Shown here one piece after another: positions 37,192-47,698 of a stretch of DNA of 64,000 nt. How positions within the stretch are numbered: the stretch's first letter is position 1; the number at the start of each line of letters is the position of its first letter. The DNA comes from Crambe crambe. Lineage: Eukaryota; Porifera; Demospongiae; Poecilosclerida; Crambeidae. The stretch covers positions 3,596,001-3,660,000 of the forward strand of contig OZ004595.1 of NCBI GenBank assembly GCA_963924555.1, in the 5' to 3' direction. A model generated the notes under the pieces. It saw only the letters and a program-made list of their open reading frames with translations, had not been told where the DNA came from and searched no databases. Made by a program: the position numbers and the translations under genes.

Positions 37192-40100
37192 CATTTATAG
37201 CGAGTCCACATTGAGGTGTTCCACTGCGGTGGATTGGATGAGGGGTGAACTGTGTAGTGAGGTGATCACATTAATAATCATGTGTATTTACAGGTGGGGG
37301 TGTGGCTAAGTCCTTCACTAATGCTTTTATTCAAGTCAAAGTCCTTGAGATTCAGTCTCAGTTGAGTCAGTGCATGAATTGCACATGTGGAGCAGATGGT
37401 CCAACTTGCAGCATCCTACCCAATGCTAACTTTTCATCCTGTCTCAGGATTCCAGGTAAATATTACATTTCCTAATGTGTATAAGGATAACAAAATTCCA
37501 GGTATACAAATATTAAAGAGTGGCTAGGTGTGTGTGCTTAGCAGCAAAAGCATGTGTGATTGTAACAGGAGATATTTGTTTATTTATTAATTTATTAACT
37601 GTTGATATAGTTTCACCTGGACCTGGTGAAACACCACTGCAAGCAGTGATTGAAGGACCAGATGAAGTTACCATTGTATCATCACGGAATAAATCCTTCA
37701 CATGCAGAGTCAACACTACAGCTGTGATTCGCTGGACTCTGAATGGTGGTAATCTGCCTGACAATGTCCAGACTAGTGGGATAGGAGGGTATAAATCAGT
37801 CCTCACCATCATTTCTGCCACACAGAGGAATGGAGGAGTGTACACCTGTCTTGTGCACTCCCAGAGCAGTGTTTTCAGATCTAGTGCTTCAGTAGATGCT
37901 ATCTTTTATGGTGAGTAGTATCTTCAGAAGTTCTCATCATTGCAGCTCTGTATTATTCACCCGGTCTGGACATAACTTTTCCTTATCCCCAAAGTCCTGA
38001 TTCATGAGCAATTTTTTGGCTGTGATCATTTAGCTTGCCTTCACAGCTTGACTCCCCATGGGCCCACCTGTTTATGCAATAGGAATTATAATTCTGTTGA
38101 CTGATAAGACAAAAAAGTCCACATGATTTTACATAGACCCAGACCAAGACCTGATGCTTATGGTTACTCCTCTGCAACCGGTGGTTACCAGGGGCAACAA
38201 TGTTACCATCTCCTGCAGTGTTCAATCATCATCATCATTCAGGTATTCATGAGTAGTTATAACTCAAGTGCATTGGTAGTTATTACTCAACTCAAGTGGG
38301 ACACTCCTTTTTCAGACCTGGATAAACCATGCTAACTAAGTCATAACTACCAATGCACTCGAGGCACTTGAGTTATAACACTTGAGTCACAACTACCAAT
38401 GCACTGAGTCATATAAACCATGCCATTGGTCTTATAATGTGTATTGCACTTGCTACATGTACATTCAACCTTGTTGCACTTGCTACACAACCTTGTTGCA
38501 CTTGCTATCACCTAGTTTTACTTGCTACATGTACATTCAACTTTGTACATGTTTATTGCGCTTAGCTTCAACTGTATTACTTTTTGTTATTTTCATTCTG
38601 GCATCATGGTAATACAGAATACTCACACCAACTGGTGACGTGATCTTACACACTAAGACGTGTATACATGCACTGACTCTGTTTTTCAGCATTTTTTTTG
38701 CATTTGTACTGTCATGTTATTAGGTGGCTGTTTGATGATGGCCCCCTTCCCCAGAACGCTGTGATCACCAGAACTTCAACTCATTCTGAGTTGATGTTGG
38801 TATCTGTTGAAGAGAGGAATGTAGGAGCCTACACTTGTGTGGCTACTAGCACCCGAAGATATGTTGTCAATGAAGATACCACATATGTGGAGGTAGTAGG
38901 TCAGCAGACAGGTTGTTGTTGTTGTTGTTGTTGTTGTTGTCATCGTTGTCATTATTGTTGTTGTGTATTTGTGGGGGGGGACTATGAGATGCTATGTAGG
39001 AGCAACATAAAGTGCAGGCGACTTTTTTATCTGTGCAAAATTCTCAATCATTAATTTTGGTCTCACACAAACAGCAATCTCAAAATTCTGCACTAAGTAA
39101 GCAGCCTCGAACCCAGGCTCTAAAATTGAAATACAAATGCCTCTATAATTTTAACTAGTCCTGAAAAGTATCCACACAAGCTAGGTACATATGATATTAT
39201 TATTGATATGCACAGATCCAGTACTGAGGTTGTCTGTGGATCCTGACTTAGTTGCTGTGGATAAAGGCATGATGGCTGAATTGATATGCAGAGTAGATTG
39301 CTTTTGTCAGAATGTAACACCAAGTTGGACCAGACCAGGTTCTGCACCATTTCCTAATCAAGCTATGGTGTGTTCACATTCTGTGTTAGTCAATTATAGT
39401 CTCTACCTTTCATACTTATTATCCACAGGTAATCAGCAGTGGTGATAACGTAATTCAACTGGGTGCTAATATAGAAACTCGTCTGCTCATTCCTGAAGCT
39501 TCTTTGAGGGATTCAGGTCGCTATTTATGCTCTGCTCAGTTGGATGATGTCATGGTCACACAAGAAGCTTACTTGACTGTGATAGGAGGTACGTCATTTC
39601 AGGGGTTAAGACCGTCATGCCCTTTATGAACTCACACCCCCCAGTAGATATATATCTTAGACAGGTGTCTGTTTCAGGGGTTAATTACACCTCGGTACTC
39701 CTGAGGAATTGTATTTAGAAAGGTTCACACTGTAATCTAATGAAATATTAACAATGCTATCTCCTGTTACAGAAGAAGACTTCATACCTGTAATCTTGGG
39801 TCCAGCACAAATGAATGTCACATTAGGCAGTACACATTCTCTTGTGTGTCAAACAAATCAAAATGCAAGCAGCATCAGTTGGAGATTCAATGGAAAAGCA
39901 GTTCGGGTATGTATGTTGTGTGTAGATGTCATGAATTATGGCACCAGCATCAAGGAATGTGTGTACTAATTTCCCATAACAAAACTGTGATCACTCTCTA
40001 AGGTACCTGCTGTATAATGGCTCACTGGTTATGAAATCCACAGCAGCAGTTCATGGTTCCCCAGGCATGCATGGGATCAAAGAGAAAACCTAGTGTATAA

Positions 40101-40396
40101 TTAGCTATGACAACAGCAACTTTTGGCAGCTAGCCTATTTAGTTATCAGCCAGCATGCTGATTTGTTATATCATTTTCCACTGTAGGAGCAAGGAAGTGA
40201 CCCAGCTGACCCCACTGAAGAGTTTGCCCCTGACAATGTGGTTTCTACAGGACAAATCTCAAATGTCCAATCAGTCTTAGCTATTATTAAAGCTAATCCT
40301 CTCAATGCTGGGCTCTACCAGTGTGAGGCCATTTCCGAACGAGACACTGACAGTGAAGTTATTACAGGATCTGCAATAGATATCTTAGTCATTTGA
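31954..40396 (+). CDS. Large secreted protein: 3 LDLa, Ig, vWA, Ig, vWA, then 4 Ig
   Basis: Seventeen exons (31954-32007, 32063-32087, 32175-32325, 32747-32835, 33142-33273, 33499-33792, 33941-34873, 35306-35572, 35836-36588, 37294-37455, 37611-37910, 38137-38242, 38724-38899, 39216-39367, 39429-39588, 39773-39906, 40187-40396) give 1,365 aa. Signal peptide [13 protein letters not shown]. Three LDL-receptor class A repeats (27-150; for example [16 protein letters not shown]). Ig1 (152-247; [15 protein letters not shown]). vWA1 (about 285-480) with MIDAS DESAS and VTDEDR; Ig2 (560-648). vWA2 (about 670-890) with DESSS and ITDEDR; a Cys-rich piece; Ig3-Ig6 (960-1365). It ends AIDILVI without a TM helix, so an extracellular-matrix or adhesion role is likely. 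The MIDAS residues suggest metal-dependent ligand binding. I know no named orthologue. Intron 9 has a GC donor. Confidence 0.88.
35053..35166. repeat. Three tandem 38-bp units
   Basis: The unit runs ATAGCACACTCCATCCCAAA then CACCAACCCTCAAGTGAA, repeated three times with one substitution in the first copy. It lies in the intron between vWA1 and Ig2 of the secreted protein. Confidence 0.95.
36664..36729. repeat. TAA/TAG trinucleotide microsatellite
   Basis: A few AGT repeats run into about 17 uninterrupted AAT units, just after a short poly-C run. It is in the intron that splits the second vWA module. Confidence 0.95.
37147..37191. repeat. AAT microsatellite
   Basis: About 14 AAT units in the same intron as the repeat at 36664. 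Confidence 0.9.
38245..38540. repeat. Clustered short direct and inverted repeats
   Basis: CAAGTGCATTGGTAGTTAT near 38268 is inverted as ATAACTACCAATGCACT near 38344 and again near 38392. Downstream, TTGCACTTGCTACATGTACA and TTGCACTTGCTAC units repeat four to five times to about 38540. All lie inside the intron between exons 12 and 13, which splits Ig4 of the secreted protein. Confidence 0.75.
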
Positions 40397-40738
40397 ACTT
40401 CTCAAAAAGTAATTTTAGAGTTAAATGTATAATAGAAAAATTGGTTGTAAAATGACCAGACAAAATTTAAGACCGGAAAATATTGTGAGCCCTGTAATGT
40501 GTACTCCAACCACTTTTGTTCTTTTATATGGAGAAAATCACACCCTTCATTATCACAAAATTAATGACTGACTCAATGGTATTAACTGGCTATGATATCT
40601 CCAGGGCGGGCCACCCTCTCAATCCTGCTGGGTCATAGATCATCCATAGCTTGTTGCTGCGCATGCGTTGTGCGTGGGTCGCGCCACTCCTCTCTAGGGG
40701 CGTGTCTCAATGCTGAAGGGATCGAGAGTAAAGAGAAA
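40397..40738. other. Spacer between the secreted protein and the GPCR
   Basis: 342 bp with AT-rich 3' UTR-like sequence, then a GC-richer part near the GPCR start. The reading frame of the GPCR is open from 40592, but its signal peptide begins at 40739. No other gene seen. Confidence 0.6.
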
Positions 40739-42958
40739 ATGGGAAGCAAGTTGTGCGTACTGTTTGTATATCTCTGCTGCACGTATTCTGCAATATCGAT
40801 AAGTGGAGAGAATTCGACATTAACTTTGATCTCCCTCCTCCCTGCACGTCCAGATCAATTAGAGGAAGATACGTCACTTTATCTGGCTGGTAGAATGGCA
40901 GTTGATTTAATAAATCACAGAACAGACTTGTTGCCAGATCTTAAGGTAGAACTGGTTGAAGTACACAGTGGGTGTGAACAAATCTCAAACACAACTTTTA
41001 ACCTTCTGGATGCATTGAGATCTAACCAGCCATTTGGAATAGCTGGGCCTTTGTGTTCTGAGTCAAGTAAACTTATCTCCACTCTCAACAGTAATAATTT
41101 CTTGCTACCTTCAGTGCATATTGCAGGAATTGTAGAGAGAAAATCTCCTCTAACTTTTGCAATGTTACCTTCTATTCTTCATTTTGTGCATGCTTCACTC
41201 AGCTTCAACACAAGAAACAACTGGAATAGAATAGCTGTTATGTTTGATGAATCCAGTCTCTTCTATCGATCAATAGCAAACACAGTACGCAGCAAAGTTG
41301 TTCCAGAAGCAGCTCAGAATGTATTGATTACTTCTGTGCATAATAATATCATTCCATTTGATACGATTGTTGAAGAGAGAATCCGCATAATCTATTTACT
41401 TGTTGGTCCCAAATTTATGAGGAACGTCCTCTGCATTGCCTTGCATAAAAGTATTAGTTACCCAGCATATCAGTGGGTGATCATTGCACGCTCAGATACT
41501 GACTTGAGGCCAGTGCAGGTTCAATTCCAGGGCAGACAATACAACTGTAATTCCACACAGATGAATTCTGCAGCTAACAGGGCAATATTTATGCACTATA
41601 ACGTCAACCTATTTGATGAAACAAAAAGTACGGACACGAATCTAACAACGAAGGAATTCACAGATATTTATCAAGACTTGCTAAACCACCATAACATCAG
41701 TATCTCACGAAAAGATTACTTGGTAAGTGTGTATTTTGACTCACTATGGGCCTTTGCTTTCGCTTTGAATAATTCTAGAGCAGATCTTCTAGATATTGGC
41801 TTACAGCTCTCCGATATTTCATATAAAATGCATGGTGGTATAGAAATACTCAGAAGATACCTCTCACAAGTTCGCTTTGAAGGTTTATCAGGTACCATAG
41901 ACTTTCAGCTCTCAAATGAATCAGCTGTGGAACGGGAGATTATAATTTACTTGCTTAGGGAAGACACACTGATCCCAATAGAGTCTTGGAATGACATGAC
42001 TAGTCAACTTTATTCTTTAATAAACATTACCATTGATCACATTGAAGACACATTCACTAAGTTTGGTGAAGTAGTTATTGTTGTTCAATGGCTGCTGTTC
42101 CTTATTTTAATGGTTGACGTTTTAGGATTAGCATTTCTAGTCCTACTTCATATACTTACAATAGTCTATAGGAACTCTCCTTCAGTCAAAGCTACAAGCT
42201 TAAAGATCACTCAATTTGCATTTATAGGGTGTTACTTGTGTAGCTTTTCTTCCATATTCCTCAGCATCACAGAGATCAAAGGACTACCTCCACATATTAA
42301 ATGCTCTCTTAACCATGTTCTATCTTGTATTCTCGCCATTGGATTAACCATGATATTTTCTACTATCTGTGCAAAAACTTGGCGATTATATAGGATTTTT
42401 GTGCACTACCTTGATCCAGGTACAGCAGTTTCAAATAAATTTCTTGCAGTCTTCATTTTGGTGACTACTTCGATTGAACTTATAATTGTGATAGCATGGC
42501 TCATAAAAGATCCATTGTATTACACGGTTATACCATTTCCACAGTTAGCAAAGCGAAGAATCACTTGTATAGCTAATAACTACTTCACTTGGTTTCCAAT
42601 AGTCGTATCGTACAATGGTTTCTTCATAGTTCTGGCCATGTTTCTAGCACTTCTTTGCCATCGGATACCGAACAAAGAGTTTAGAACTAATTCCATTATA
42701 ACACTGGTTTATATCATATCTCCTATCATCATTATAGGATGCGGTATCTTCTTCACTTCACCTCCCAATTTGAATATCAATCGTGGTTTTTTAGCCTTGA
42801 GCTTAATGATACTACTGATTGTGTATTGCACTGCATTTCTTCTCTTTTTTCTTCCTCTTTACCCAGTTTTTAAAGGAAAACTTCAATCTCGTAAATCTGT
42901 GAATCGAAATCGAAAATCTTCATCATGTAGTACTGCTCCACTAGATCACTTTTATTAA
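40739..42958 (+). CDS. Family C GPCR, GABA-B-receptor-like, intronless
   Basis: The 739-aa protein starts MGSKLCVLFVYLCCTYSAIS, a clear signal peptide, so I prefer this Met over the one 49 codons upstream. The extracellular part (about 25-430) is a Venus-flytrap ligand-binding domain of the ANF-receptor/periplasmic-binding type (GRMAVDLINHR, FGIAGPLCSESSKLISTL, SVYFDSLWAFAFALNNS). There is no cysteine-rich domain before the membrane part, as in GABA-B and unlike mGluR or calcium-sensing receptors. Seven hydrophobic helices follow (about 445-715), with a short basic Ser-rich tail that lacks an obvious coiled coil. The ligand is unknown. The coding region has no intron, unlike nearly all neighbours, so origin by retroposition or intron loss is possible. 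Confidence 0.9.
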   Translation: MGSKLCVLFVYLCCTYSAISISGENSTLTLISLLPARPDQLEEDTSLYLAGRMAVDLINHRTDLLPDLKVELVEVHSGCEQISNTTFNLLDALRSNQPFGIAGPLCSESSKLISTLNSNNFLLPSVHIAGIVERKSPLTFAMLPSILHFVHASLSFNTRNNWNRIAVMFDESSLFYRSIANTVRSKVVPEAAQNVLITSVHNNIIPFDTIVEERIRIIYLLVGPKFMRNVLCIALHKSISYPAYQWVIIARSDTDLRPVQVQFQGRQYNCNSTQMNSAANRAIFMHYNVNLFDETKSTDTNLTTKEFTDIYQDLLNHHNISISRKDYLVSVYFDSLWAFAFALNNSRADLLDIGLQLSDISYKMHGGIEILRRYLSQVRFEGLSGTIDFQLSNESAVEREIIIYLLREDTLIPIESWNDMTSQLYSLINITIDHIEDTFTKFGEVVIVVQWLLFLILMVDVLGLAFLVLLHILTIVYRNSPSVKATSLKITQFAFIGCYLCSFSSIFLSITEIKGLPPHIKCSLNHVLSCILAIGLTMIFSTICAKTWRLYRIFVHYLDPGTAVSNKFLAVFILVTTSIELIIVIAWLIKDPLYYTVIPFPQLAKRRITCIANNYFTWFPIVVSYNGFFIVLAMFLALLCHRIPNKEFRTNSIITLVYIISPIIIIGCGIFFTSPPNLNINRGFLALSLMILLIVYCTAFLLFFLPLYPVFKGKLQSRKSVNRNRKSSSCSTAPLDHFY

Positions 42959-43062
42959 TTTTTTATCAACTATAATGAATTTTAATGGTAGATAGCGCAT
43001 GCGTAAGACTTTTGTAATCTTGAACTTTGACCCTATCGCTTTGAGTGCATAAAAGCGTAGGC

Positions 43063-43070
43063 TATAAAAG
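43063..43070 (+). promoter_or_regulatory. TATA box of the carrier gene
   Basis: TATAAAAG lies 76 bp before the ATG at 43139, with a related CATAAAAG 16 bp upstream. Spacing fits a start site near 43095. The GPCR stop is only 180 bp before this ATG, so this short gap must hold both the GPCR 3' end and this promoter. Confidence 0.5.
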
Positions 43071-43138
43071 CGCAGTTTTCTTTAGGTAGTACTTACTTCA
43101 ACTTCAAATAAAGGCATCACCATTTATCAGTGTGCACC

Positions 43139-46100
43139 ATGTCGACTACTAGTAATCAAATAGGAATCAAAGGCGAGAGAAAGATGGCTGCTTCACCAGC
43201 CAGTGTAGTACCTCCCGGTGTCATCCCTAGAGGAGTCAACTTCATCCTTGGAGGACTAGCTGGGTGAGTGTTTGTTTATAATACTCATTATATCATATCT
43301 CTCTTACCCAATCTCAAAAATCATTTGAAAGTTGTTATCATAAGACGCTCCTTTGTGTTTTAGCTAAGCTTAGGATTGTGGAATGATAATAGTTAAAAGC
43401 AGAATGAAGTAGGTAGTTAGTTGGCTCTTTTTGTTACACAAAATTTGTGTTGAAATATGTCTGGTTGATGCATCCACACAATTCATCAAATAATAGGTGT
43501 GGAGTGCTCTGAATTTTCTTTCATGCTGCAAAGTGACAATCAGAATATCAAAACAATCAAGTCACCAGTGCACTATGTGCTCATCATGTGATAGCACCTC
43601 TTGCAACTGTGCCCTCGAGATCTTGATAATCTGATTGGATCTATTTTAGAAGAAAGAAAAGAAAGAGTACAGATGACCATGAGAGCAGCAGCTAATGGTT
43701 GCTAATCCACCCTTTATTTTAAAAATTGTGTGGTTGAGAGATTCTAGGATGAACAATAAGGAAGCACCATAATGCCATTATGGTGCTTGCAATATGGTGC
43801 ATCATTATACCATTATTAATGGTATCTTTAAGATGTTCATCACTAGGATTGGGAGCCATTCTAACCATGGCTTCCTTCATCTCTCCAAAATTTTTGAGTC
43901 ATAGCCAAATTATGATTCTGAATCAACCTCATATAAACCCTGTGGTTTGAAGATGGTGTCCGTGTGTGTGATTTGGTACCCGTTAATTTTTTTTATGTGG
44001 CACCCCTTTGTGTATAGCTTGGTTCTTCATACTTTGCTGGTCATTTCGTCTAGTCCTTCATAAATCTTGCGATCATTTCATCATTCACAGTATTACTAAA
44101 TCAAATGCTGTTAGTCTTCACTCTTCTTTTTCCATAAAACCTATCCACTCATTCCTATCCAATTGATTTCATACCATCATTCCAGCAGCACTCATTTTTA
44201 GCTTTAATTCAACAATCTTGCTCATACTCACCAGCCATCAATATAACAGCTCATGCTCACCATCACTACAACAGCTAATGTGCGTGTCTGTGTAGGTGTA
44301 ATTCAGTATTCTTCACGCAACCTCTGGACCTCATCAAGAATCGCATGCAACTGAGTGGTAAGCAAAGCGCCAGCTGCTTCACAAACAACAAAATGATGCA
44401 TGTCAGGTGGATGCACTTTTCTATATTTAAATTTTATATTTATATTTTAAGAGTAAGCACCAGTTTGCATACTATGAATCCTGAACATAAGCATTAAATG
44501 ACTGCACAGTCCTGCTTGTGTACATAATAATATTATTATTGGCTAAATCCATGGAATTTGTACATGTGGCTACAACATCATGGACTACACACTTATGAAC
44601 TTGAGAGTTTTTTAGCATGTTCTGTATAGCCTGGAATAGTGTTAATTTGATCAAGTCATTAACCCAGTCTGCACTGTTTAATAGGATGAGTGCCACAGTT
44701 TTTGTGCAACCCTTGGATTTAGTCAAGAACCGTATGCAACTAAGTGGTAAGGATACATAATGCGCAAACTATCCTGTTGCAGTGGAGCTTCTTGGATGTA
44801 ACACCAATGACTTGATACTATTTCAACAAGTGAAATACTTGCATATGGGTTGTGATTGATGTTATATCTGCAGGTGAAAAAGGTGCAATGAAAGAACACA
44901 GGTCAACGCTTCATGCTATCTTAAAGATAGTCAGAAATGAAGGAATCTTATCTGTGTATAATGGGTAAGCATATCACTTGCAGCCAATTCCTCCCATTTA
45001 TCAATGAATGTCCAACTTTTGATTAGGTTATCAGCAGGTCTGTTTCGTCAAGCCACATACAGCACTGTTAGACTTGGAGTCTACCAATCTCTGATAGACA
45101 AATTCACAGGGTTGGTTTATGTTGTGATCATGATTGTTGTTTAATGGATAAAATTTAATGTAGTTCTGATGGTAAACCCCCAGGAGTGTTCGGGAAGATA
45201 GGCTGTGGTGAGTATCATGAGAGTGCGATCTGGTGATTTATATGATCTAGTTTTAAGTGTTGATTTTTAATGGTTTGTGTATCCTAATGTGGCTGATGGC
45301 AGCCAATTGTAGCTAGTACTCCTACTAAGTGACTAGCAGGTATGATCACTGGTGGAAACCCATGACACTAACTATATTCATTTGTACCAACCTATTAATG
45401 TGCTAGCATGCTATAGCAGAGGTGACTAGTCATTATCCAGTCAAAGCTTCCTGGCAATTATTTGAACTCTAATGCAGTACTAGTGATTCTGATGCTATGA
45501 TTTATACTTAGCAGTAGAGCACTTAATTGAGGAAAAGGGAATTAGATAGTGGATCAGGATTCCTTTTCTCTGTAAGGGTTCTTGAAAAGGAAACTCTTAA
45601 AGGTGTGTAAACTCATGTGACCAAAGGAATCTAGTGATACTTCCTGTTTGATTTGAGGAAGCTCTTTAAGGTGTGTACCCATGTGACTGCTAAAAGGAAA
45701 TTAGTAATATAAAGTGCTTGTTGATTGGACAGGGAAGTGAGTTATGGCTATGTGATTGCCCACATGACTGGCCAGAGGAGTATATTTATGCACGCATTTC
45801 TAGGAATCCAAATACACAGAGGAAATTGGCTCATAGCTTGAAGCCTCCACTGTACATTCTATACCATTTTTGTCTTGGAATGTACACTGTTTTTGTGTTG
45901 TTTTTTTAACAGCCAATCACCTGTTTGACAGGATGTTAATTTCCTGATATTTTCATGCAAACTGAGTTATTACTTAGAGAAATGCAGAACAAATAATTAA
46001 TCTTTGGCAAGTCTGCAACCATGGCCTCTCTCTCAAGTCAGCCTCTCTGCTGGTTCTGCCTCAGTCTTTCAGTTGAACCTCTCAAGTCAGCGCAGTGTTC

Positions 46101-47698
46101 AAGTAGCTCCAGCTCTTCATGATAACTATGTACCCTTTTCATACCTGCCTTTCTGCAAGAAAAGGAGTCCGTGCAGTGCTCAAGTAGCTTTAGCTCTTCA
46201 TGATAACTATACCATCAAGAAAGACACTGACAAACTATCATAAAATTAGCCTTGTAGCTTCACACTTAACTTATAGCTCCATGGAAAAAATTAATGTTTG
46301 TAAATGAGTGTACTAGCCCACCACCTAAACATGACTAGGTTATAACTGTGTATCCAAGCATACATATTAACCAAGTCGACAGGCTTCTATTTTGAATTTT
46401 GTTGAATTGATCTACATCACAGTTATATGTAAACTCTGCTATACTTGCTCAGAAAATACTACAAGCTAGAACTGATCATTTTAGTTCAGGTATTGTCTGG
46501 GTACCCAGATTCACTGCACTATTACAGTGTAGTCATTTTCCCATGTGTTTGCATGTTACTAACCACAAGTCTTGGTTATAGTGCTGATGTTTGTGCTATA
46601 GGTATTGTTGCAGGAGCCACTGGTGCTTTTATTGGAACTCCAGCAGAGATTTCTCTGATACGTATGACATCTGATGGGAGGTGATTATTATGTAGCCATT
46701 ACATTGGATGTAGGCTGGAACTGCATATGAAGTGCCCAAGGTGCACTCTCTTTCACTCAGTGTGATAACAAGAAATTGTATCTAGCTAGCCAGTGTAATT
46801 CCTTACTTGATAATACAATTACTAGCTAACCAGCAAATATAATATCAGACATCTTTTCTCTAGATTACCCGAGGCTGAGAGAAGGGGCTACAGCAGTGTT
46901 TTCAATGCACTGTATAGAATTGGCAAAGAAGAAGGGATTGGTACTTTATGGAGGGTATGTGTCTTGCATCATTTGATCTGCATGCATTTATCTTGGTTAC
47001 TCTCTTGTAGGGGTGTGGTCCAACTGTTATCAGAGCAATGGTGGTGAATGCTGCTCAGTTGGCCACTTACTCACAAGCCAAACAGTACTTATTATCCACA
47101 GGTAATTGTAGAAGATGAACATACACCTTTTCAAATCATATGCTCTGTCCTACAGATTATTTCATTGATGACATCAGATGCCATTTTGCAGCTAGCATGA
47201 TTAGTGGTCTTGTTACTACTATTGCATCAATGCCAGTAGATATTGCAAAAACCAGGTACTTTTCATTCAAGCCTTATAGAAGCATAGGCCACTAGCCCTT
47301 TTTAATTTATAAATAGAAACGAGTGGTATAGAACCAATCTTTGGCCTCTACCCCTTCTTATAATAATTATCTGATCAATCATTAAATTAAATTGTGTGAT
47401 TTTGTTTAGGATTCAAACGATGAAAACAATCAATGGTATTCCTGAATATTCTGGCTCTTTTGTAAGTGTTTGATCAATTGGGTTGGGAATGCAGTTGGTA
47501 CACCTATGCTCTGTGGTATTATTATTTATTTAGGATGTTTGGAAGCAACTAATTCAAAAAGAGGGATTTTTCAGTCTCTGGAAAGGATTTACTCCATATT
47601 ATGCACGCCTTGGACCTCACACAGTGCTTACTTTTATCTTCCTCGAACAGTTTCGCAGACTCTATTATAATACATTCAAAAAAGATATTACTATGTAG
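43139..47698 (+). CDS. SLC25A11: Mitochondrial 2-oxoglutarate/malate carrier
   Basis: Inner-membrane antiporter of the malate-aspartate shuttle. Exons are 43139-43263, one of 44296-44357 or 44685-44746, then 44874-44964, 45027-45110, 45164-45207, 46602-46680, 46864-46954, 47011-47101, 47156-47255, 47410-47461 and 47534-47698, giving 327 aa (human 314). Three carrier repeats each show a PxD/ExxK/R signature: QPLDLVKNRMQ, TPAEISLIRM and MPVDIAKTRIQ. Further landmarks are RQATYSTVRLGVY, WRGCGPTVIRAMVVNAAQLA and LGPHTVLTFIFLEQ, all strongly SLC25A11. The two alternative second exons are annotated separately. The N-terminus is about 13 residues longer than in vertebrates. Intron 5 (1.4 kb) holds short direct repeats. 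Confidence 0.96.
43762..43788. repeat. Perfect 13-bp-arm palindrome
   Basis: AAGCACCATAATG, one base, then CATTATGGTGCTT. About 20 bp further a second palindrome (ATACCATTA T TAATGGTAT) follows. Both lie in carrier intron 1 and could form adjacent stem-loops. Confidence 0.85.
44296..44357 (+). other. SLC25A11: Alternative exon 2a of SLC25A11 (divergent copy)
   Basis: 62-bp exon with acceptor TGTGTAG and donor GTAAGC, phase 2 to phase 1. It encodes GCNSVFFTQPLDLIKNRMQL then SG. It matches exon 2b in length, phase and 15 of 22 residues, and keeps the PLDxxKxR carrier signature, but differs in the helix-1 residues before it. Confidence 0.85.
44685..44746 (+). other. SLC25A11: Alternative exon 2b of SLC25A11 (canonical copy)
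   Basis: 62-bp exon with acceptor AATAG and donor GTAAGG, same phases as 2a. It encodes GMSATVFVQPLDLVKNRMQL then SG, almost identical to the vertebrate oxoglutarate carrier. Because 62 is not a multiple of three, including both copies or neither would shift the frame, so use must be mutually exclusive. Confidence 0.88.
45595..46211. repeat. Two pairs of imperfect direct repeats in carrier intron 5
   Basis: Pair 1 is near 45595-45640 and 45662-45712 (shared TTAAAGGTGTGTA, CATGTGAC, AAAGGAA, TAGTGATA/TAGTAATA). Pair 2 is at 46092-46131 and 46173-46211 (GCAGTGTTCAAGTAGCTCCA versus GCAGTGCTCAAGTAGCTTTA, then AGCTCTTCATGATAACTAT). No exon is visible in this 1.4-kb intron. Confidence 0.75.

Noticed and set aside
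36783-37211. 142-codon minus-strand frame ending in a Leu run
   Set aside because: The Leu run is the AAT microsatellite read in antisense, and the frame lies in an intron of the secreted protein.
40592-40738. Upstream start for the GPCR (49 extra codons)
   Set aside because: The Met at 40739 begins a proper signal peptide; the extension would place it internally.
45718-46243. Open frames in carrier intron 5
   Set aside because: They coincide with direct repeats and have no splice sites in phase with the carrier.
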